NCBI GenBank assembly: GCA_009823505.1
Contig: VZQC01006876.1
Span: forward strand, 1,535,062 to 1,599,061
DNA from: Rhizomys pruinosus
Lineage: Eukaryota > Chordata > Mammalia > Rodentia > Spalacidae
Direction of reading: 5' to 3'
DNA: 64,000 nt
Below are positions 58,140-64,000 of the stretch, in pieces. The notes below the pieces were generated by a model. That model did no database searches and was not told where the DNA came from. It saw nothing but the letters and a program-made list of their open reading frames with translations. Within the stretch, counting starts at the first letter, position 1. Every line of letters starts with the position of its first letter. The position numbers were made by a program, and so were the translations under genes.

Positions 58140-58917
58140 AGACTAAACCCCAAACTACCTGCAAACCACTGCAAAAATGTGTCATGTTGGACTTAAAAAT
58201 CAAAATAATATCCACACATAAATGTCAAATCATTCAAAATCCTATTTGTTTTAGCTCCTATATCTGACCAGAGTCTCAACAGACCTGGCACCTGATCACA
58301 TGGCAACAAGTACCTGTCAATGTTGCAGCCAAGCTCAGCAAAGCCAACTGACTTCACCTTGTCATTGGCAATCATAAATGAATTGGGGAAAAATAAGATA
58401 GTAAAGAGAAAAACCCTTCTGCTTTGAATGGGATCCATTTTGCAAAGAACAGCTGCAAAAGCAAATTTCACGTTTCGCTCTGTTGCAATCCTAAGTAACT
58501 GAGAGTGCTATTCTATTTTTGTAATGTCACACACCCACAGAGAGTTCACAAGCAAGCTAGCTGGAGAAAGGCTGGTTCTCCCTTTTGTTCCACCACCCTT
58601 GAGTGGCAGGTGTTTGAATTGCTAGTAAAGAAGGCTAACATAGCAACTAGGAAAATCACAGTCAATCATCAATCAATCAATCAGTCACTGAGATTATTGA
58701 ATCCATTTTCACTGCTGTTAGAATCTGAATTTTTTTGTTCTGAATTAAAGATAGAGGTCTAGGGGGCTAACAGGGTAGTGGCCTATTATACTAGTTGTCA
58801 TCTTTCTGATCACTTCCTTTCTTCCACTTCAAATATGCTTCTGTTGTCATTGCACCACTGAAACTGCTTTGGCCAAGATAATAAATTTGAAAAGTCAGAA
58901 TTCCCTGTCAAAAGTGG

Positions 58918-59100
58918 CTGTGGCTGTGGAGATGGCTGAGCCCATGAAGTACTTGCTGCACAAGCATAAGTAGCTGAGTTTTATCCCCAGAACCTATGTA
59001 AAAAGCCAGGCATGATGGTGCATCCTTGTAATCTCAGTGCTGGAGGGACCAAGGCTGATGGCCATGAACCTGACACAGAAGAGCTTCCTTATCACATAAA
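58918..59100 (+). repeat. B4-type SINE (ID-like head plus B1-related body)
   Basis: 'ggctgtggagatggctgagc', 'tacttgctgcacaagcataa', then the B1-related 'agccaggcatgatggtgcat'. Typical tRNA-7SL composite layout. 59,101-59,984 is unique. Confidence 0.75.
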
Positions 59101-59984
59101 GAGGTTGCTACTAAGCTCCTCTATTCATGCATGGATTAATTCAACCAATATTAATTCTATGGAGTGGGACAGCAAGTTCACATTTGAATGAGGCACACAG
59201 GATGCTTACTTTAGTGGGGCATGCATTATAGTAAGACAAATTTTTTAAATGAGAAATTAAAATGATTTCAGATAGTGCTTAGTGCTGAGAACAGCATAGA
59301 CCAGGGTAATATGTAAGAGAGCTATCTCACACTGAATATCAGTGCTTCTGCGATAGTTCTAGCACAAGGAACTTGTATTGGCGATGACAATTCAGGAGGA
59401 TGGTAGAATTGCTTGTTTGTTAATGAGTACAGAATCCCTAAGAATCAAAACGGTGGTTTATCAACTCCAAGGTCTAGTGTAAGGTCTAAAGGCAATGTTT
59501 GGAGGGAGGGTTATCTCATATAACATGAAGACAGATCGCACTGAATAATCAGTCAGGTACAATCTTTGATTGTAACTGTGGTAGAGTTACAAATTACATA
59601 TGCTAGAGTTAGGGCCATGATATGGAAGTGGTGGCTTGTGAGTCCTGACATGGGGATTTTGGGTAGATGCATTTGAGAAACTTAAGTCCCCAGGTTTATT
59701 TGAATATACACAATGTCTCCTTTCTCTATGTTGGAGAAATCAGAGCAGCCTCTGTTTATTTTGCTACCACATACATGCCCCAAATACTATCCTCCTCAAG
59801 ATCTGGTCATACATTTTCCCATTGCTTCCAGACCAAGAGCTATGGTTAACTGTCATCATAGTACAAGAAGGAAGTATGACCCTTCCTTGAGAGGAAAGAT
59901 ATTTATCCTAAGAACTGTAGAATCTGGAAAGTATTTCATAGGAAAATGTGACTGGGAATTTTTGATGAAAGTGCTGGGTGAGCA

Positions 59985-61760
59985 TACATGATTTCAAGGA
60001 GGTCTCTTCAAATAACATTGAGAATATCGGCAGCTATCACAATTATTCTCAGAACTGGAGATATTGAATTTTTAATGGATACGGCATAAGACTCTGAACT
60101 GACATAACTACTATAAATCCCAAACACTACCACAGCATCTTTGTAGAAACAACCCTCATAGGTACCGTGGTAAATGGACTCCAAGTTAAAACATCTCACA
60201 GTGAATCCAATGTGTCTATGGACTCACTGTATGTTCACTTCCTTGATCTCAAGTGCATAATTGTGACAGATATACATGGTATCTGAAGAATCTTCACATT
60301 GGTTTCCTATGAGCCATAACATGGCCCACAGGGCCAAGGGCAAGTCCTTGAATCTGTCCCACCCTTAGCAAAGATAAATCAGAAGTGATACTGCATCCAA
60401 AAGAGAGTGTCTGAAATCAGAGCCACCCTCAAAGATTGAAAACATGCAGAGGTGGTGGATCTTATTATATCCCCACTTAATTCAACCATATGGCTTTTGC
60501 AAAAATAAGATGGATCATTGTTACTGATAGGGAGATTCCATAAACTTAACCAAGTGATAGGCCAAATTACAGTTGAGTGGATACGGTATTTCTACTGGAT
60601 TTGGAATGAGGTCACCTCGGTCTTGGTATGCAGTTACTGATTTGGCAAATACTTTCTATGCTGAACGAGAAGGTAACAAAGGCAGTTCATAATAACCAGC
60701 TACAGACAGCTGTGTACATTTCCCACCTCAATCTTTCCTTATCTTTGTCACAATTTAGTCTGAAGAAACTTTGATCATCTCAACAGTCCACATAAATCAT
60801 GCTGGCTTGCTGTATTGGTAAGCATCAGATTAATAAGACCTATGATATTAAGAAATGGTAGGTGTTTCCCATGCTCCAGGGAGAAATACGTGTACCAGAA
60901 GGCAAAAGTAAGAGAAAAATAAAGTTCTACAGAGGTTTAATGAAGTTTTTAGAACTGTGAAGTCTAGAGCATGTCGGGACACCCTCTCTAGGGTAAAAGG
61001 CAAGCGACTGCACTTTGCACCTCCTACCTCTTAGAAGAGGCACGGTGCCTGAGAAGTATCTTTGGAATCTGAAGATTCCATACATCACACTTGGAAATCT
61101 TGTTTAGATCCATCTATTGGATGATTCAGACAGCTGCATGTCCTGAGTGGGCCCAGAGGAAAAAAATTAGCTTTGCAGCATGAGCATTCCTACTGCTTGG
61201 GCCAAATGATCCAGCAGGTCCAATGGTGCAGGAACCCCAAGCGCATGCAAGTACTGGAGCCACTATGCAGAAACCATGAGTTCTGGAGAAATGCAATGCT
61301 ATATGCATCAGAGAACCATCCACTACCCAAGACATTACCCCTGACCTGCCACTAGGCACTGGTAGAGATTCACTGTAGATTTGACAGAGACTGTGTCTCA
61401 TGAATAGGATATCACAACCAACCCGTGACAAGACTGTAAAGTTCAGTAGCAATTCATCATTCACTAAAAACCACATTTGGGATTGGGCCCAGCAAGGTCT
61501 GGAAAGTGTAAATGTGATGTGCAAACAAGTGATCAAATGCCATGGTCTCGAATATTCATTGTACCAGTTCCTCCAAAATCATAAGCTTAAAAAGTAAGCT
61601 ATTTTCAAAATACAGCAGATCTCAGGAGCAGCTAAGACATATGGTAAAAAGAGGAAATTGTCACAGTTCACATGGACATGCTGGCCATCACAATTATGAG
61701 GAAGAAGTGGCCCGAGGTAAGGTTCTCCAGTATTGATTAATAGCTTGAATAGATCAGAAA
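59985..61760 (+). pseudogene. pol: ERV-L (class III ERV) pol relic
   Basis: Very old endogenous retrovirus sequence on the plus strand, colinear with ERV-L. A dUTPase/protease-like part lies at 59,990-60,330 ('ggagatattgaatttttaat', 'atggactccaagttaaaaca'). Reverse transcriptase follows at about 60,400-60,980 ('aaacttaaccaagtgatagg', 'ggtatgcagttactgatttg', 'cacaatttagtctg'), and a RT-end/RNase H-like part at 60,950-61,760 ('gcatgtcgggacaccctct', 'cttgggccaaatgatccagc', 'gaggaagaagtggccc'). Stops and frameshifts occur throughout, and several blocks are deleted. The minus-strand 136-codon frame at 61,126-61,536 is only its antisense shadow. No LTR is recognised nearby. Confidence 0.82.
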
Positions 61761-62280
61761 CAACAAAGAATAGTGAAAAGACCAAAGTTTGTGAAACAAG
61801 GTATTAGCAGGACCTGTGGGAATGGGCACAATTTAAATAGTGTTTGAGTCAATGCCCACAGCTCAGCCACTTGGTCACTCAGAGACAGCAAAGCAAGAGT
61901 GACAATGGACACCTGACTAGCATCGTCATCACAGATGTCCTGTGGCAATCATTCAGAAATGCCAGGGTTGCGAGTGTGCTGCCTCCTAACAGACCTGAGG
62001 CCTGACCCTGACATAGTTGAGACGCTCCACGAGGTTAGAATGGTGCATCATTCTAATTAGATTTCTAAACTGTAAAGCACTGTATGATGAGTATATGATG
62101 AATTATTTGTGAAATTCAGGCTGTATAAGGGTCCAGGAAGCAAGAGGCGAGGATGGGGTAGCCTTCCCTGTAACCAACCAGTGATCCAAATGAGGAAACT
62201 GCGTCCCATCGCTGTACATTTAGGTTCATCTTGATTATAAATTTTGATTCCCCAGGAAAGATACCAAGGGATCACAGTAA
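61761..62280. other. unassigned sequence downstream of ERV-L relic
   Basis: May continue the ERV-L element but I cannot align it by eye. No gene seen. Confidence 0.35.
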
Positions 62281-62316
62281 AATAATAATAATAATTATTA
62301 TTATTATTATTATTAT
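62281..62316. repeat. (AAT)n(ATT)n palindromic tract
   Basis: About five AAT units run straight into about seven ATT units, giving a perfect self-complementary tract that could extrude as a hairpin. A B3 tail remnant ('gtatgagtgtatggcctgca') follows at about 62,331. Confidence 0.88.
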
Positions 62317-62349
62317 CTTATTTCTTTTGTGTGTATGAGTGTATGGCCT

Positions 62350-63285
62350 GCATCTTTTTAATTTTTTTATTGTTATTAAACTTTCGTTATACATCATACA
62401 TCATTTCTCAATTGACTTTAGAGTCACACCCTCTCCATGCTCCCACCCCACCTGAGTCCCTGTACTCTGCCATACATGTCTTGCATCTTTTTCTGAGTCT
62501 TTCAGTTTTTTTTCCAGTTCTTCTGTTGTTGTTTTCTCTAACTTATATTGTTTCTCTCTATATATACATACATATATAGTTATGTATATAGTTATAGATA
62601 TATACACATAAATATATACATACATATACATATCACCTGAATTGGAGGATTTTCTTTCTTTCTTTCTTTCTTCTTTCTTTTTTTGCTAAAAGATGTCATG
62701 TTTTCCTTAAGGAAGTGTTTGAAGATTCCTCCTTGGCAAGCCCAAACAACCATCAATCTTGCCCTTGTGCTCCATACTGAGGTCTTTCCCTCCCATGGTC
62801 TCCTAAGTGAAGTCCAGTAAGCACACATCCTGTCTTGATCTTCCTGTACTGGCCTCCATGATACAGCATAGGTAGTCCAACAATGGCAGTCTATACTCTG
62901 ACAAGGCTGAGTTCCCCATAGCTGCTCAGTCCACAAGCTGGGTATCTCAGTAGTCCCTATCTTACAATGAAGGCTTGGAGGATTCTTGGAGAGACATGAG
63001 TCTTCAGTCCATATTGGAAGGTTGAAAAGCTGTGTCTCATGTCTTTGAGGAGTGCCAAAAGTGCTGGCAGCCTCAGGGTAGATGCACTTGCCAGTAAGAA
63101 TTGAAGACAGGCCAAACCACAGTAATCTCTTTTTTTTTCTTTTTCTTTTTGCCTTTTTACTAAGATCTCAAGTTTTATGTCTGCAGTACAGTTTCTCTGG
63201 TCTTACTGATTATTTCTGGTTGTACTTTCCTTTTGGATGCTTAAGGCCACACAGTTAGCTCAGATTAACCAAGGTTTTTGGGGGG
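62350..63285 (-). repeat. L1 3' UTR (antisense), long subfamily form
   Basis: 3' end at left ('tttttattgttattaaactt'), C-rich tract, AT-rich microsatellite 62,560-62,625, (TTTC)n at 62,653-62,678, then the shared 3' UTR to 'cagattaaccaaggtttttg'. Ends where a younger L1 is inserted. Confidence 0.8.
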
Positions 63286-63332
63286 TTTTTTTGTTGTTGT
63301 TGTTTTGTTTTTTTATTGATGCTTTGTGTATT

Positions 63333-63890
63333 TCTTTTTTTTTTAACATTTTTTTATTGATGCTTTGTGCATTTCATACATCATTTTCCAATTCAGTTCA
63401 GGCGTATTTCCCTTTCCCTTCCCCCCAACCCCCACCCCAACCGAGATCATGCATTCTGCCATAACTGTCCTGCATATTTCTCTCAGTTTTTTTTTTCATT
63501 TTTTAGCTATAAGTGATAATCCATGAGTACAAGCATCCTTCATGTAAAACCAATTTGCAGCCTGTTGTGCCCAAACCCCCACAGCCCCACCTTCCAGCGG
63601 GGGGTGAGGGGTTGTATGTTCAATCAAGTTGGCAGATTTCTTATTACATCTTCAATTTCTTCATATATTATGGGTCGGTTTAAGCTGTTGATCTCTTCTT
63701 GGTTAAGCTTTGGTGATTCCCAGGATTTCAGATATTTATCCATTTCTCCTAGGTTTTCAAACTGAGTAGAGTATAGTTTTATGAAGTATTCCCGTATGAT
63801 TGTCTGGACCTTTACATTGTGTATTGTGATATTTCCCCTTTCATAGTGGAATCTATTGATTTGGAGTTTCTCTTTGTTTATTCACTAGAG
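63333..63890 (-). pseudogene. L1 3' UTR joined to ORF2 RT region (antisense)
   Basis: 3' UTR at 63,333-63,605 ('ttttattgatgctttgtgca', G/C-rich tract 'ccttccagcggggggtgagg') abuts ORF2 sequence from the N-terminal part of the RT domain at 63,613-63,890. On the minus strand that part reads through an L1-typical block with 'YSTQFENLGEMDKYL' and 'SPKLNQEEI'. The roughly 2 kb of ORF2 between is deleted. A second L1 tail of only about 24 bp ('tttattgatgctttgtgtat', 63,309-63,332) sits just before it. Confidence 0.82.
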
Positions 63891-64000
63891 CTGTAAGCTA
63901 TTTTCTTTAGGACAAATACACATATATACCCAAACACACCCATACATGCATGCACAAAATAAGTTATGGAATTGTACCCAAGTGAATTCATACAATGAAT

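Noticed and set aside
61126..61536. 136-codon minus-strand frame
   Set aside because: It runs antisense to the ERV-L pol relic, whose sense-strand words are recognisable; the frame is chance.

Overview
The window is repeat-rich intergenic DNA from a rodent, most likely a muroid or spalacid that is not obviously Mus or Rattus. The evidence is the repeat content: many B1 SINEs, B2/B3-type tRNA-derived SINEs (some with a private internal duplication of about 18 bp), B4/RSINE-like composite SINEs, rodent L1 with monomeric 5' UTR repeats, MaLR/MLT1 LTRs, an ERV-L pol relic and a betaretrovirus-like (class II, ERVK/IAP-like) provirus. I find no host protein-coding gene that the sequence alone supports. 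Almost all longer open frames are repeats, antisense shadows of repeats, or microsatellite translations.

Layout. 0-8 kb: old L1 fragments in both orientations, two LTR-like rodent repeats and nested SINEs. 8-13.4 kb: a non-repeat flank (9,010-10,236) runs into the 3' LTR and internally deleted body of a minus-strand ERVK provirus (10,237-11,667). A 109-base N gap follows, and then the same flank is repeated (11,777-13,003) with one LTR (13,004-13,375) that passes directly into new flanking sequence. 13.4-22 kb: mostly unique, fairly GC-rich sequence with microsatellites and SINEs. 22-36 kb: unique sequence with sparse old repeats, a full-length retroposed U1 snRNA pseudogene (25,024-25,187), a CpG-bearing unique segment at 33.65-34.13 kb and an MLT1 LTR split by a SINE. 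36-50.6 kb: a dense L1 stack, including one near full-length minus-strand L1 (41,763-50,628). 50.6-64 kb: unique sequence with an antisense MLT1, two tandem B1s at one target site, more SINEs, an ERV-L pol relic (about 59,985-61,760) and two more minus-strand L1 3' ends.

Two structures deserve attention. First, the duplication around the gap behaves like two versions of one locus (provirus and solo LTR) placed end to end, not like a true tandem duplication: the 1.2-kb flanks match base for base with no indel, while the two LTRs differ at 9 of 372 positions. Second, 42.0-48.55 kb looks like foreign, CpG-richer, unrecognisable sequence, but it sits exactly where L1 ORF2 should be and aligns weakly and colinearly to antisense ORF2 from other L1 copies in the same window. 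I read it as a very error-rich rendering of L1 ORF2 (probably an unpolished long-read gap fill), not as a new element.

Nothing here works together as an operon or pathway. The window is a record of retrotransposition, mutational decay and assembly artefact.
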